NCBI GenBank assembly: GCA_021324975.1
Contig: JAJPIA010000063.1
Span: 23,461 to 87,460 of the forward strand
Source of the DNA: Bacillota bacterium
Lineage (GTDB): Bacteria > Sysuimicrobiota > Sysuimicrobiia > Sysuimicrobiales > Segetimicrobiaceae
Length of the DNA: 64,000 nucleotides
Direction: 5' to 3'
Under the pieces are notes generated by a model, which saw nothing but the letters and a program-made list of their open reading frames with translations, did not search any database and was not told where the DNA came from. The position numbers and the translations under genes were made by a program. Shown one piece after another: positions 8,202 to 16,766 of the stretch. How positions within the stretch are numbered: position 1 is the first letter of the stretch; each line of letters starts with the position of its first letter.

Positions 8202-8738
8202 ATGGTTAGTATGACGAATCATTCGCACGGCAAATCGAACGGCGACGGGCGCTCCCGCGTGAGAGCCTGGGGCCGCCCGAAGCAGGCATCCCCGGACGCG
8301 CGGACGTGCGCCGCCCGTCTCGTCGAGGTGGCGCCGCTCGTCGTCCGCTTCATCCGCGGGCAGATGCGGCGGCAGATGCCGGGGCTCACGATGGCGCAGT
8401 TCCGCGCCATGTCGTACCTGTACCGCCGCCCGGGGTGCTCGCTGCGCGCGCTGGCAGCGCATCTCGGCGTCACCCCGCCGACCTGCTCCGCGCTGGTGGC
8501 GCGCCTCGTGGTGCGCGGTGTCGTGACCCGCGCGCCCAACCCGGCCAGCCGCCGGGAGGTGGCGCTTCACCTGACGCCCGGCGGGCGGGCGCAGTTCGAG
8601 GCCGCGACGGAGGCGGCGCGCCGCAGGACGGCGCGCGTGCTGGCGGAGTTGCCCAGCACGACCGTCCGCCGGCTCACGCAGGACCTCCACGAGCTGTGGG
8701 CGGCCTTTGCGGCCGCGGAAGGAGACTCCGAGCGATGA
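8202..8738 (+). CDS. MarR-family transcriptional regulator
   Basis: 178 residues with a winged helix-turn-helix, spanning LTMAQFRAMSYLYRRPGCSLRALAAHLGVTPPTCSALVARLVVRGVV. Family members are dimers that repress efflux and stress genes until they bind a small aromatic ligand. The gene is followed with an ATGA overlap by a drug-type ABC exporter, so it probably controls its own operon. ATGs at 8202 and 8211 are both possible. The promoter directly upstream suggests a near-leaderless message. Confidence 0.88.
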   Translation: MVSMTNHSHGKSNGDGRSRVRAWGRPKQASPDARTCAARLVEVAPLVVRFIRGQMRRQMPGLTMAQFRAMSYLYRRPGCSLRALAAHLGVTPPTCSALVARLVVRGVVTRAPNPASRREVALHLTPGGRAQFEAATEAARRRTARVLAELPSTTVRRLTQDLHELWAAFAAAEGDSER

Positions 8739-9610
8739 CGAGCATGCGCTGCGAGCAGGCGCCGCCCGGGCCGCTGCCGGCACGCGGCGGGGAGGCGGCG
8801 GCCGGCCCCGCGGGGCCGGAGGCCATTCACACCGAGGCGCTGACGCGGTGCTTCCGCGACATGGTGGCGGTGGACCGCGTCTCCATCGAGGTCCGGGCGG
8901 GGGAGATCTTCGGGCTCCTCGGGCCGAACGGCGCCGGCAAGAGCACGATGATCAAGATGCTGACCACGCTGCTGCCGCCGACGGGCGGCCGCGCGCAGGT
9001 GGCGGGATTCGACGTCGCGCGCGAGCCCACGCAGGTGCGCCGCCGCATCGGGTACGTCCCGCAGGCGCTGTCCGCCGACGGGGCGCTCTCCGGCTACGAA
9101 AACCTGCTCGTCTCCTCCAAGCTCTACGGGGTTCCGCGCGCGGAGCGCCGGCGGCGCATCATCGACGCGCTGGACCTCGTGGGCCTCGCCGACGCCGCGC
9201 ATCAGCTGGTCCGCCAGTACTCCGGGGGCATGATCCGGCGGCTGGAGGTCGCGCAGGCCATGCTGCACCGGCCGGCTGTGCTGTTCATGGACGAGCCGAC
9301 CGTGGGCCTCGACCCGGTCGCGCGCCGCGCGGTATGGGACCATGTCCGGCGCCTGCGGACAATGTGGGGCACAACGATCTTGCTCACGACGCACTACATG
9401 GACGAGGCCGACGATCTGGCCGATCGCGTCGCGATGATGCACCGGGGGCACGTCGCGGCCGTGGGGACGCCGGCCGAGCTCAAGGCCGCGACCGGCGACG
9501 GCGCCACGCTGGACGACGTCTTCGTGCACTTCACCGGCGCCAGTATCGAAACCGGAGGGACCTATCGTGACGTCCTACGCAGCCGCCGCACCGCGCGGCG
9601 TCTCTCTTAG
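8735..9610 (+). CDS. DrrA-type drug-exporter ABC ATPase
   Basis: 291 residues. Walker A GPNGAGKST (63-71), signature YSGGMIRRLEVAQAM, Walker B VLFMDEPTVGLDP and the TTHYMDEAD segment are those of the daunorubicin-resistance DrrA subfamily. It hydrolyses ATP to drive the DrrB-like permease encoded next. The ATG overlaps the MarR stop (ATGA) and has AAGGAGA upstream. A poorly conserved N-terminal extension of about 30 residues precedes the domain. Confidence 0.9.
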   Translation: MTSMRCEQAPPGPLPARGGEAAAGPAGPEAIHTEALTRCFRDMVAVDRVSIEVRAGEIFGLLGPNGAGKSTMIKMLTTLLPPTGGRAQVAGFDVAREPTQVRRRIGYVPQALSADGALSGYENLLVSSKLYGVPRAERRRRIIDALDLVGLADAAHQLVRQYSGGMIRRLEVAQAMLHRPAVLFMDEPTVGLDPVARRAVWDHVRRLRTMWGTTILLTTHYMDEADDLADRVAMMHRGHVAAVGTPAELKAATGDGATLDDVFVHFTGASIETGGTYRDVLRSRRTARRLS

Positions 9611-10391
9611 CCCGCGGGGCGCGGCCGCGTTCCTCGGCCAGGTGGCCACCGTGGCCGACGCGGAGATTCGCAAGCTCCGGCACGACCCGCTGGAGCTCGC
9701 GATGCGGGCGGTGCAGCCCACCCTGTGGCTCGTCGTCTTCGGACAGGTGATGTCGCGGCTGCGCGGCGTGCCCACCGGCAACCTCCGCTACCTCGACTTC
9801 ATGGCGCCCGGCATTCTCGCCCAGAGTGTGCTCTTCATCGCCATCTTCTACGGCGTCGCGGCGATCCGCGAGCGCGATCTCGGCGTGCTCAACAAATACA
9901 TGGTCAGTCCGATCTCCCGCACGGCGCTGGTGCTCGGCAAGGCGCTCTCTGCCGGCGTGCGGGCCCTGTCGCAGGCGGTCGTCGTCTACGGGCTCGCACT
10001 GCTGCTCGGCATCCACGCCGCGTGGGCGCCGTGGAACGTGGCGGGCGTGCTGCTCCTGATCTTGATGGGATCCGGGGTCTTCTCGACCTTGTCGCTCGCG
10101 ATCGCCTGTCTCGTCAAAACGCACGAGCGCGTGATGGGCATGGGGCAGATCATGACGATGCCGCTCTTCTTTGCGAGCAACGCCATCTACCCCGTGGTGC
10201 TGATGCCGGCGTGGCTGCGTGCGATCGCCGCGCTCAACCCGCTGACGTACGAGGTCGACGGCCTGCGCGCGCTCATGGTGCAGGGCGGCACGAGCACGAT
10301 CGGTCTTGGGGTGGACGTCGCCGTGCTGCTCGCGTTCGTGGCGGCGCTGGTGGCGATCGTGACGCGGTTGTACCCGCGCATTTTGGTCTGA
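9567..10391 (+). CDS. DrrB-type drug-exporter ABC permease
   Basis: 274 residues of the ABC-2 family with six hydrophobic segments. The loops RAVQPTLWLVVFG, YLDFMAPGILAQSVLF and SPISRTALVLGKAL are typical of DrrB and related multidrug exporters. The GTG start at 9567 has GGAGGG upstream and lies 44 nt inside the end of the ATPase gene. That overlap implies tight translational coupling. With the MarR repressor this makes a self-contained, ligand-inducible efflux operon. The drug is unknown. Confidence 0.9.
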   Translation: MTSYAAAAPRGVSLSPRGAAAFLGQVATVADAEIRKLRHDPLELAMRAVQPTLWLVVFGQVMSRLRGVPTGNLRYLDFMAPGILAQSVLFIAIFYGVAAIRERDLGVLNKYMVSPISRTALVLGKALSAGVRALSQAVVVYGLALLLGIHAAWAPWNVAGVLLLILMGSGVFSTLSLAIACLVKTHERVMGMGQIMTMPLFFASNAIYPVVLMPAWLRAIAALNPLTYEVDGLRALMVQGGTSTIGLGVDVAVLLAFVAALVAIVTRLYPRILV

Positions 10392-10415
10392 CCCGCCCGT
10401 CTCCTGACGAGCGGG
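10392..10415. terminator. Hairpin between convergent genes
   Basis: CCCGC-C-CGTC, loop TCCT, GACG-A-GCGGG: nine pairs with one mismatch, directly after the DrrB-like stop and between it and the convergent oxidoreductase. Likely a bidirectional terminator, though without a clear U-tract. Confidence 0.45.
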
Positions 10416-10504
10416 GCGGCGCGACCCGACCCGGCGCTCTCGGCACACACCGCCCCGCGGCGCACCTCCGCGCGCTGAGCTCGTACGCGGAGATCGGCGC
10501 GGCG

Positions 10505-11476
10505 CTAGCCGGGGAGCAAGAGCAGCTTGCCCGTCGTGGCGCGGCTTGCGAGCGCGCGATGCGCCTCCGCCGCCTGCGCCAGCGGGAACGTGCGGTCGAT
10601 GCGCACCCTGAGCCGCCCGGAGGCCACCCACCCCAGCACCGCGTCGGCGCGCTCCAGCAGCGCCTCGCGCGTCATCACGTAGTGTCCCATCGTGGGCCGC
10701 GTGATGAAGAGCGATCCCTTCTGGGCCAGGACCTGCAGGTCCAACGGCGGCACCGGTCCGCTGGCCTGCCCATACAGCACGAGATACCCGCGGGGCGCGA
10801 GACAGTTGAGGCTGCGTTCGAACGTGACGCGGCCGACCGAGTCGTACACCACCTGCACACCCTGCCCGCCGGTCAACCGCTTCGTCTCGGCCTCGAAGTC
10901 CTGCGTTTCGTACAGCACGACCTCGGCGGCCCCCGCCTCGCGCGCGAGCGTCGCCTTGGCCGCGGTGGAGACGGTGCCGATCACGCGCGCACCTCGCATC
11001 TTCGCCATCTGCACGAGCAGGAGTCCCACCCCTCCGGCCGCCGCGTGGATCAGCGCCGTATCACCCGCCTGGAGCGGGTACGTGGCGTGCGAGAGGTAGT
11101 GCGCCGTCATCCCCTGGAGCATGACGGCCGCGGCCTGCCGGGAGTCCATGCCGGCCGGCACGGGCACGAGCCGCGGGACCGGAACGACCGCATGCGTGGC
11201 GTATGCGCCGAGCCGGCCGGCGTATGCCACGCGGTCGCCCTGCCGCACGCCGCCCGACCCGGCACCGACCGCCTCGACCACGCCCGCGCCCTCGGATCCC
11301 GGCACAAACGGCAACGGCACCTTGTACTGGCCGAGCCGCTGGTAGATGTCGACGAAGTTGATGCCGATTGCCTCGAGGCGCACGAGCGCCTCGCCGGGCC
11401 CCGGGGCCGGCGTCGGCACCTCCTCGTAGCGCAGCACCTCCGGCCCGCCGTACGCGGGCACCCGGATCGCCTTCAT
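10505..11476 (-). CDS. NADPH:quinone oxidoreductase-like, zinc-free MDR protein
   Basis: 323 residues of the medium-chain dehydrogenase/reductase superfamily, QOR branch. It has the GroES-like start (MKAIRVPAYGGPEVLRYEEVP), GINFVDIYQRLGQY, PGSEGAGVVEAVG and the nucleotide-binding AAAGGVGLLLVQMAKMRGARVIG. The structural zinc cysteines of alcohol dehydrogenases are absent. It probably reduces quinones or enones with NADPH. ATG 11476 is 5 nt after the aldehyde dehydrogenase stop, so the two form an operon and may act on the same aldehyde or enal stress compounds. Confidence 0.88.
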   Translation of the reverse strand: MKAIRVPAYGGPEVLRYEEVPTPAPGPGEALVRLEAIGINFVDIYQRLGQYKVPLPFVPGSEGAGVVEAVGAGSGGVRQGDRVAYAGRLGAYATHAVVPVPRLVPVPAGMDSRQAAAVMLQGMTAHYLSHATYPLQAGDTALIHAAAGGVGLLLVQMAKMRGARVIGTVSTAAKATLAREAGAAEVVLYETQDFEAETKRLTGGQGVQVVYDSVGRVTFERSLNCLAPRGYLVLYGQASGPVPPLDLQVLAQKGSLFITRPTMGHYVMTREALLERADAVLGWVASGRLRVRIDRTFPLAQAAEAHRALASRATTGKLLLLPG

Positions 11477-11481
11477 GGCCG

Positions 11482-12897
11482 CTACGAGACGTGCAGGACG
11501 ATCATCTTGAGCTCGGACATCTCCTGGACCGCGTACTTGGGGCCTTCTTTCCCGAACCCGCTCTCCTTCAGGCCGCCGTACGGCATCAGGTCCGCACGCC
11601 ACTGCGGGCCCCAGTTGATGTGGATGTTCCCGGCCTCGACCTCCCGCGCGAAGCGCATCGCCGTGTTAATGTTTTCCGTGAACACCCCGGCGGACAACCC
11701 GTAGTTGGTGTCGTTCGCCAGCGCGATCGCGTCGTCCACCGTCGGCGCCGGCGTGACCGCCACCGCGGGGCCGAACAACTCGCTCTTCGCCACGCGCATC
11801 TGTGGCGTCACGTCGGCCAGGACCGTCGGAGTGTGGATGGCGCCGCGCCGATCGCCCCCCACCACCAGCCTCGCCCCGGCGCCGACGGCCTCTTTGATCC
11901 ACGCCTCCACGCGCTTCGCGTCCGTCTCCCGGACCATCGGCCCCACCTTGGTGCGCTCGTCGAGCGGGTCGCCGGTGGTCAGCGCGGCCACCTTCGGCTG
12001 GAGCGCCGCGAGAAAGTCCTGGTAGATCGGCTGCAGGGGAATGACGCGCTGCGCGCTGATGCACACCTGACCCGCGTTGCTGTAGCCGGTCGCCGCGACC
12101 GCCGTGGCGACCTTGTCCAGGTCCGCGTCCGGCATGATGATGAGGGGCGAGTTGCTGCCGAGCTCCATCGTGACCTTCTTGAGCCCGGCAACCCTGCAGA
12201 TCTGCTCGCCCACGTCCCGGCTGCCGGTGAACGTGATCTTGCGCACGCGGGCGTCGGCGCACAGCGCCTCCCCCACGTCCTTGCCGCTGCCGGTGATGCA
12301 CTGGATGCCATCCGCGGGCACGCCGCACTCGAGCAGGAGCGCGGTCAGTTTCAGCGCGCTGAGCGGCGTGTCCGTCGCGGGCTTCAGGATGACGCTGTTG
12401 CCCGCCGCGAGCGCGGGGCCGACCTTGTGCGCGACGAGGTGCAGGGGGAAGTTGAACGGGCTGATGCCCACGACGACGCCGCACGGCACGCGCAACGTAA
12501 ACCCCATCTGCGTCCTGACACCCGGGGCGCCATCGAGCGGGATGACCTCGCCGTACAGGCGCTTCGCCTCTTCCGCCGAAAGGGCCAGGATCTCCGCGGC
12601 GCGCGTGACCTCGAACCGGGCCTCGCCGATGATCTTGCCTTCCTCGAGCGTGATCGTGCGCGCGAAGTCGTCGGCGCGGGCCAGAAGCAGGTCCGAGGCT
12701 TTGCGCAGGATCTGGAACCGCTCGTACCCGGTCAGGCGGCGCATCGCGGCGGCGCCGCGTACCGCGGTCGCGAGCGCCCGCTCCACGTCGTCGGGATCGG
12801 CCCTGGGGATCGTGTCGATCTCCGAGCCGTCGTACGGGTTCAGCACCGGGATCGTCTGTCGCTTGTCCACCCACTCGTTCCCCACGTACGTCTTCAT
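11482..12897 (-). CDS. NAD(P)-dependent aldehyde dehydrogenase
   Basis: 471 residues of the ALDH superfamily. Catalytic Glu lies in MELGSNSP and catalytic Cys in SNAGQVCISAQR. The coenzyme loop FTGSRDVGEQI and GISPFNFPLHLVAHKVGPALAAGN are intact. It oxidises an aldehyde to the acid. The close set (TMELGSNSPLIIM, NAGQVCISAQRVI) resembles lactaldehyde and succinate-semialdehyde dehydrogenases, but the substrate cannot be fixed. GAGGAGGG precedes the ATG. First gene of a two-gene minus-strand operon. Confidence 0.9.
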   Translation of the reverse strand: MKTYVGNEWVDKRQTIPVLNPYDGSEIDTIPRADPDDVERALATAVRGAAAMRRLTGYERFQILRKASDLLLARADDFARTITLEEGKIIGEARFEVTRAAEILALSAEEAKRLYGEVIPLDGAPGVRTQMGFTLRVPCGVVVGISPFNFPLHLVAHKVGPALAAGNSVILKPATDTPLSALKLTALLLECGVPADGIQCITGSGKDVGEALCADARVRKITFTGSRDVGEQICRVAGLKKVTMELGSNSPLIIMPDADLDKVATAVAATGYSNAGQVCISAQRVIPLQPIYQDFLAALQPKVAALTTGDPLDERTKVGPMVRETDAKRVEAWIKEAVGAGARLVVGGDRRGAIHTPTVLADVTPQMRVAKSELFGPAVAVTPAPTVDDAIALANDTNYGLSAGVFTENINTAMRFAREVEAGNIHINWGPQWRADLMPYGGLKESGFGKEGPKYAVQEMSELKMIVLHVS

Positions 12898-12952
12898 GAT
12901 CCCTCTCCCTCCTCGCGGGCCGGCGGCCTCGGCGCGGACCGCTCAGGCGCCC

Positions 12953-13546
12953 TCACGGAAGATCTTCCCGACCCTGATCCACGTGTGCCCGGTAGAACTC
13001 CAGCACCTTGGCCCGGTCCAGTTCGTGCAGCCACAGCCGCCAGTCCCAGGAGAGCACGGCGTACTGATGCGGCATGTCCTCGTACGGCGCGGCCACGAAC
13101 TTGACGTTGCCGAACTTGCTCGGCGGAAAGTCGCGGAGCATCTCCTGCAGCCGGAGCTCGACCCCGGGCGCCGCCGGCGGCCTGAAGAGCACGACGATGT
13201 AGCCGTGCTCGAGATTGTGAACCCAAAACCCCGGGGCGAGCCCCTGCATGTAGACACCCGCCGGCGCGGGCATCGGGTAGTGCGGACCCGAGGCCGGCGG
13301 ATGTGCGCGGTACGGGATCGCGCTCCCGACGGGCACGTGGTCGTACCCCTCGTCGGGCACGTGCTCGCCGATCATCGGGCCCGCGGGGAGCGCGTGCGGC
13401 CTGAGCAGCCACCACCCGCCGGCACCGGCCATGACCAGCACCGCGAGCCCCACGATCCACGCCCACGAGCGTCCGCCGCGCTGGCGAGGCGCCGGCGCGG
13501 TGCCACGTCGCGACGCGCGCCGTGCGCGGCCTTGTCCTTGCGGCAT
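12953..13546 (-). CDS. DUF3105 membrane-anchored protein
   Basis: 197 residues. A single hydrophobic segment (SWAWIVGLAVLVMAGAGGWWLL) follows a basic N-terminus. The rest, outside the membrane, matches DUF3105 with YRAHPPASGPHYP, GFWVHNLEHGYIVVLFR and YAVLSWDWRLWLHE. The function of DUF3105 is unknown. ATG 13546 has GGTGGGG upstream. An alternative ATG at 13591 would add 15 residues, and the frame stays open further up without good evidence of translation. Divergent from the phosphoesterase gene at 13665. Confidence 0.78.
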   Translation of the reverse strand: MPQGQGRARRASRRGTAPAPRQRGGRSWAWIVGLAVLVMAGAGGWWLLRPHALPAGPMIGEHVPDEGYDHVPVGSAIPYRAHPPASGPHYPMPAPAGVYMQGLAPGFWVHNLEHGYIVVLFRPPAAPGVELRLQEMLRDFPPSKFGNVKFVAAPYEDMPHQYAVLSWDWRLWLHELDRAKVLEFYRAHVDQGREDLP

Positions 13547-13664
13547 GCTGTGCCCCACCCCACCTCGCGGCACGCCGACTTGCCCGTCCATAGTCGGTTC
13601 CCGGTCCCGTCCGCGGCCCCCTGCAACGAAAGATCGGCGCGGATCCGCGTCGAAGCACGCGGCC

Positions 13665-14225
13665 ATGAAGATCCTCGCCTGCGCCGACCTGCACGGCCAC
13701 GCGGAACGCATCGCGCGCGTGCGCACCCTCGTCGCCGAGCACTCGCCGGCCGTGGTCCTGCTCCCAGGCGACCTCACCCACGCCGGCCACGGGGAGGAAG
13801 CGCTCGATCTTCTCGGCGCGTTTGCGGTCCCGGTCTTTGCGGTCGCCGGCAACATGGACGGGCCGCGGGCGCTCGCGGAGATCGTTCACCGCGGCGGGCT
13901 GGCGGGAGCGACGCCGGTGGAGATCGGCGGCGTGTCGTTCGGAGGTCCACACGTGGCGTCGCCGTGCGACGTGCTGGTCACCCATGAGCCGCCGGCCGGC
14001 ACCCTTGATCTCGCGTACTCCGGCCACCACATCGGTACCCGCGCCGTGCTGGACCTGATCCGGCAGGTCCGCCCGCGGGTGCTCGCGTGCGGGCACGTCC
14101 ACGAGGCGGGCGGCGTGGCGTGCCTCGACGGCACGCTTGTCGTGAACTGCACCATGGGCGACGGAAAGACCGGCGGCGCCCTGATCGAGCTCGCCGCCGA
14201 CGGCGTCACGGCGCGGCTCCTCTGA
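13665..14225 (+). CDS. YfcE/MJ0936-like metallophosphoesterase
   Basis: 186 residues with the compact calcineurin-like fold: ADLHG at the start, PGDLTH, GNMDG, VTHEPP and CGHVHE. This subfamily has broad phosphodiesterase activity in vitro, and its cellular substrate is unsettled. The stop overlaps the start of the SIS-domain gene by one base (TGATG), so the two proteins are made together. The frame extends upstream to 13431, but the conserved first strand begins at the ATG used here. Confidence 0.85.
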   Translation: MKILACADLHGHAERIARVRTLVAEHSPAVVLLPGDLTHAGHGEEALDLLGAFAVPVFAVAGNMDGPRALAEIVHRGGLAGATPVEIGGVSFGGPHVASPCDVLVTHEPPAGTLDLAYSGHHIGTRAVLDLIRQVRPRVLACGHVHEAGGVACLDGTLVVNCTMGDGKTGGALIELAADGVTARLL

Positions 14226-15292
14226 TGGCCGCGATCACGGCGGAGACCGCGGCCGGGCGGTTGATGCGCCGCGAGATCGAGGAGCAGCCCGAGGTCGTCG
14301 CGCGGCTGTACGATCGCGAGCGTCCGGCGATTGCCCGCCTGGGCCGGTGGCTCCGGCGCCGGGCGCCCGAGACGATCGTGCTGGCGGCGCGCGGGACGTC
14401 CGACAACGCCGCGCTCTACGGCCGCTACCTCATCGAGACGTTGCTCGGGATCCCGGTCTCGCTTGCGGCCCCGTCGGTGCTCACCGTCTACCACGCCCGG
14501 CTTCGCCTCCGCCGGTCGCTGGTCATCGGGCTCTCGCAGTCCGGCGCATCACCGGACATCGTCGAGTTCGTCGAGACCGCGCGACGGTACGGTGCCCGGA
14601 CCGTCGCCGTGACCAACGAGGCGGGGTCGCCGCTGTCCCACGCGGCGCACGACACCGTGCTGCTGCTCACGGGCCGCGAGCGGAGCGTCGCCGCGACCAA
14701 GACCTACACGGCACAGCTGACGGCGCTCAGCCTGTTCGTGGCGGCGGCGTCCGGCCGCGGCCGACTCATGGACGCGCACGCCGGCCTGCCGGACTGCATG
14801 GCGCGTACCTTCGAGGCGGACGGCCGCATCCGCGACATCGCACACCACTGGCGCCGGATCGAGGAGTGCCTCGTGACGTCGCGGGGCTACGACTACGCGA
14901 CCGCGCGCGAGGCCGCGCTCAAGCTCAAGGAGACGTGTTACCTCGTGGCGGAGCCGGTCTCCGCGGCCGACCTGCTGCACGGGCCGATCGCCGTGGTGGA
15001 CGAGGGCTTTCCGGTCCTGCTCATCGCGCCCCCGGGAGCCGTGCTGCCGCATCTCACGGCGCTCGCATCGCGGCTGCGGCGCCGGGGCGCAGGCACGCTG
15101 ATCGTGTCCTCCGACGCGGCCATCCTCCGGCAGGCCGCCATCCCGCTCGCGATGCCGGCCGTCCCGGACGAACGCCTCAGTCCGCACGTCTACGTGATAC
15201 CGCTGCAGCTCCTCGCGTACCACTTGTCGCGGATCCGGGGACACGATCCCGACCACCCGCGCGGGCTGCACAAGATCACGCGGGCGCGTTAG
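14225..15292 (+). CDS. Double-SIS-domain sugar-phosphate isomerase/deaminase (GlmS C-terminal-like)
   Basis: 355 residues with two SIS domains. The first carries AARGTSDNAALYGRYLIE and GLSQSGASPDIVEF. Then come the switch GRERSVAATKTYTAQL and the second domain with KLKETCYLVAEPVSAADLLHGP. This matches the isomerase half of GlmS without the glutaminase, as in AgaS and glucosamine-6-phosphate deaminase-like proteins. It likely interconverts amino-sugar and keto-sugar phosphates. Translationally coupled to the phosphoesterase. Its stop overlaps the convergent deacetylase stop by 3 nt. Confidence 0.85.
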   Translation: MAAITAETAAGRLMRREIEEQPEVVARLYDRERPAIARLGRWLRRRAPETIVLAARGTSDNAALYGRYLIETLLGIPVSLAAPSVLTVYHARLRLRRSLVIGLSQSGASPDIVEFVETARRYGARTVAVTNEAGSPLSHAAHDTVLLLTGRERSVAATKTYTAQLTALSLFVAAASGRGRLMDAHAGLPDCMARTFEADGRIRDIAHHWRRIEECLVTSRGYDYATAREAALKLKETCYLVAEPVSAADLLHGPIAVVDEGFPVLLIAPPGAVLPHLTALASRLRRRGAGTLIVSSDAAILRQAAIPLAMPAVPDERLSPHVYVIPLQLLAYHLSRIRGHDPDHPRGLHKITRAR

Positions 15293-16119
15293 CCGTCGCG
15301 CGCGGCGAATTCCTCGGCCGCGGCATCCATGCGCACGAACACCGCGCGCTGCGCCGCGAGCGCGTCGATCAATCGTTCCAGGACGAGCATGCGGTGTCCG
15401 CGGCCCATCACCTGGGGGTGGAAGGTGTACGTCAGCACCCCCCAGTCCACCGTCGCGGCCATGTAGCGAAAATCGTCCACCCAGTTGTCGAGCACGTCCC
15501 CGCCACGGCGGAGCCCGGGTTGAATCCCGGCGGGGGACCGCGCGTACTCGAAGTGGGGGTAGTCGTCCAGGGACCAGCTCACCGGCATCTCGATGAGGCG
15601 GGTCGCGGCGCCCCAGCGCACGGGGCGGTCCGGTGCGATGTCGTCGCCCTGCCGCGCCCGGTACGGCAGGCAGTCGTGCGCCATCATGCTGCTGTCGTAG
15701 ACAAACCCCTGCTCGAGCAAGAGACGCACCGTGTGGGGACTGAGGTCCCACGCGGGCGACCGGTAACCCCGCGGGGCGCTGCCCGAGATCCGGCAAATAG
15801 CCTCTCTGCCCCGGCGGAGCACCGCGGCCTCGTCCTCGGCGGAGAGTGTCGCCGGCGGTTCGTGCAGGTACCCATGATGCCCGATCTCGTGTCCCTCCGC
15901 GTGCACCCTTCGGCACATCTCGGGGTACGTGTCGACGGTGTGGCCCGGAATGAACCATGTGGACGCGATACCGCGCCGAGCGAGCAGATCGAGGATGCGT
16001 CCCGCGCCGACCACGCCGAACTCGCCACGGGAAATCGCCGTGGGCGTCACGGCACCGCGCGCGATCCAATTGGAGACCGCGTCGAAGTCGAATGTCAAGC
16101 ACACGAGATGTCGCGCCAT
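15289..16119 (-). CDS. Polysaccharide deacetylase-family (CE4) hydrolase
   Basis: 276 residues of the NodB/CE4 fold. Catalytic and metal-binding blocks are TFDFD (motif 1), HEIGHHGYLHEPP (motif 2, H-x3-5-H), RSPAWDLS (motif 3) and a C-terminal TFHPQVMGRGHRM. No signal peptide, so it is cytoplasmic. That, and the HEIGHHGY type, resembles the subgroup that includes allantoinase-like PuuE and other amide hydrolases more than cell-wall deacetylases. The ATG at 16119 has GGAGGAGGGAGG upstream, which rules out the in-frame start at 16161. Confidence 0.8.
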   Translation of the reverse strand: MARHLVCLTFDFDAVSNWIARGAVTPTAISRGEFGVVGAGRILDLLARRGIASTWFIPGHTVDTYPEMCRRVHAEGHEIGHHGYLHEPPATLSAEDEAAVLRRGREAICRISGSAPRGYRSPAWDLSPHTVRLLLEQGFVYDSSMMAHDCLPYRARQGDDIAPDRPVRWGAATRLIEMPVSWSLDDYPHFEYARSPAGIQPGLRRGGDVLDNWVDDFRYMAATVDWGVLTYTFHPQVMGRGHRMLVLERLIDALAAQRAVFVRMDAAAEEFAARDG

Positions 16120-16283
16120 GCCTCCCTCCTCCGCCAGCCTGGCATTCACGCCCGGAGCCACTTATGCGCGGACCGCGCGCGGCCCTGTCGCCCGGCTCAG
16201 CAGGATTCCCGCGCCGCCTCCAATATCACGTTCATGAAGCCCGACGCCCCGAAACCGTAGCGGGCGTGAAGGAGGGGAGATCG

Positions 16284-16700
16284 GTGGCCGATACCATCCG
16301 GATCGTGGACTACTATTACATCGAGGCGCCGAACAAGCCGGGGGAGGGCGCGCAGATGCTGCGCCACCTCGAGGATGCCGGCGTGAATCTTGCGGTGCTG
16401 CACGCGTTCCCGAGCGGCCGTCGCACGCAGGTGGACTTCGTGTCGACGGACGCCGCGGCGCTCAAGCGCGCCGCGAGACCGGCGAAGTGGAAGCTCGTCG
16501 GGCCGAAAAAGGCGCTCCTCGTCAACGGCGACGACCGGGTCGGCGCCTTAACCGGCTACTTCGAGACGCTCGGCGAGGCGGGGGTCAACGTGACCGCGGT
16601 GACCGCGATCGCGGCGGGCGCCGGCCGCTTCGGGGCCATCATCTGGGTCGACCCGCGCAACGTCCGCCGCGCCGCGCAGTTGCTCGGCGCTTCGTCGTAG
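16284..16700 (+). CDS. Tandem ACT-like domain protein
   Basis: 138 residues. Two repeated alpha/beta units are visible: IVDYYYIEAPNKPGEGAQMLRHLEDAGVNLAVLHAF and ALLVNGDDRVGALTGYFETLGEAGVNVTAVTAIAAG. Both have the G-x-G-x-hhxxLxxAGVN pattern of ACT domains, which bind small ligands such as amino acids. No enzyme domain is attached, so it may be a ligand-sensing partner. GTG 16284 has GGAGGGG upstream. The longer frame to 15957 overlaps the deacetylase and is rejected. Confidence 0.75.
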   Translation: MADTIRIVDYYYIEAPNKPGEGAQMLRHLEDAGVNLAVLHAFPSGRRTQVDFVSTDAAALKRAARPAKWKLVGPKKALLVNGDDRVGALTGYFETLGEAGVNVTAVTAIAAGAGRFGAIIWVDPRNVRRAAQLLGASS

Positions 16701-16766
16701 GCCCGGCACCCGCGCAGCGGCCCGCTGCCTTCCGTGCGCGTCGCGCGCCGCCGCGACAGGGTGGCG

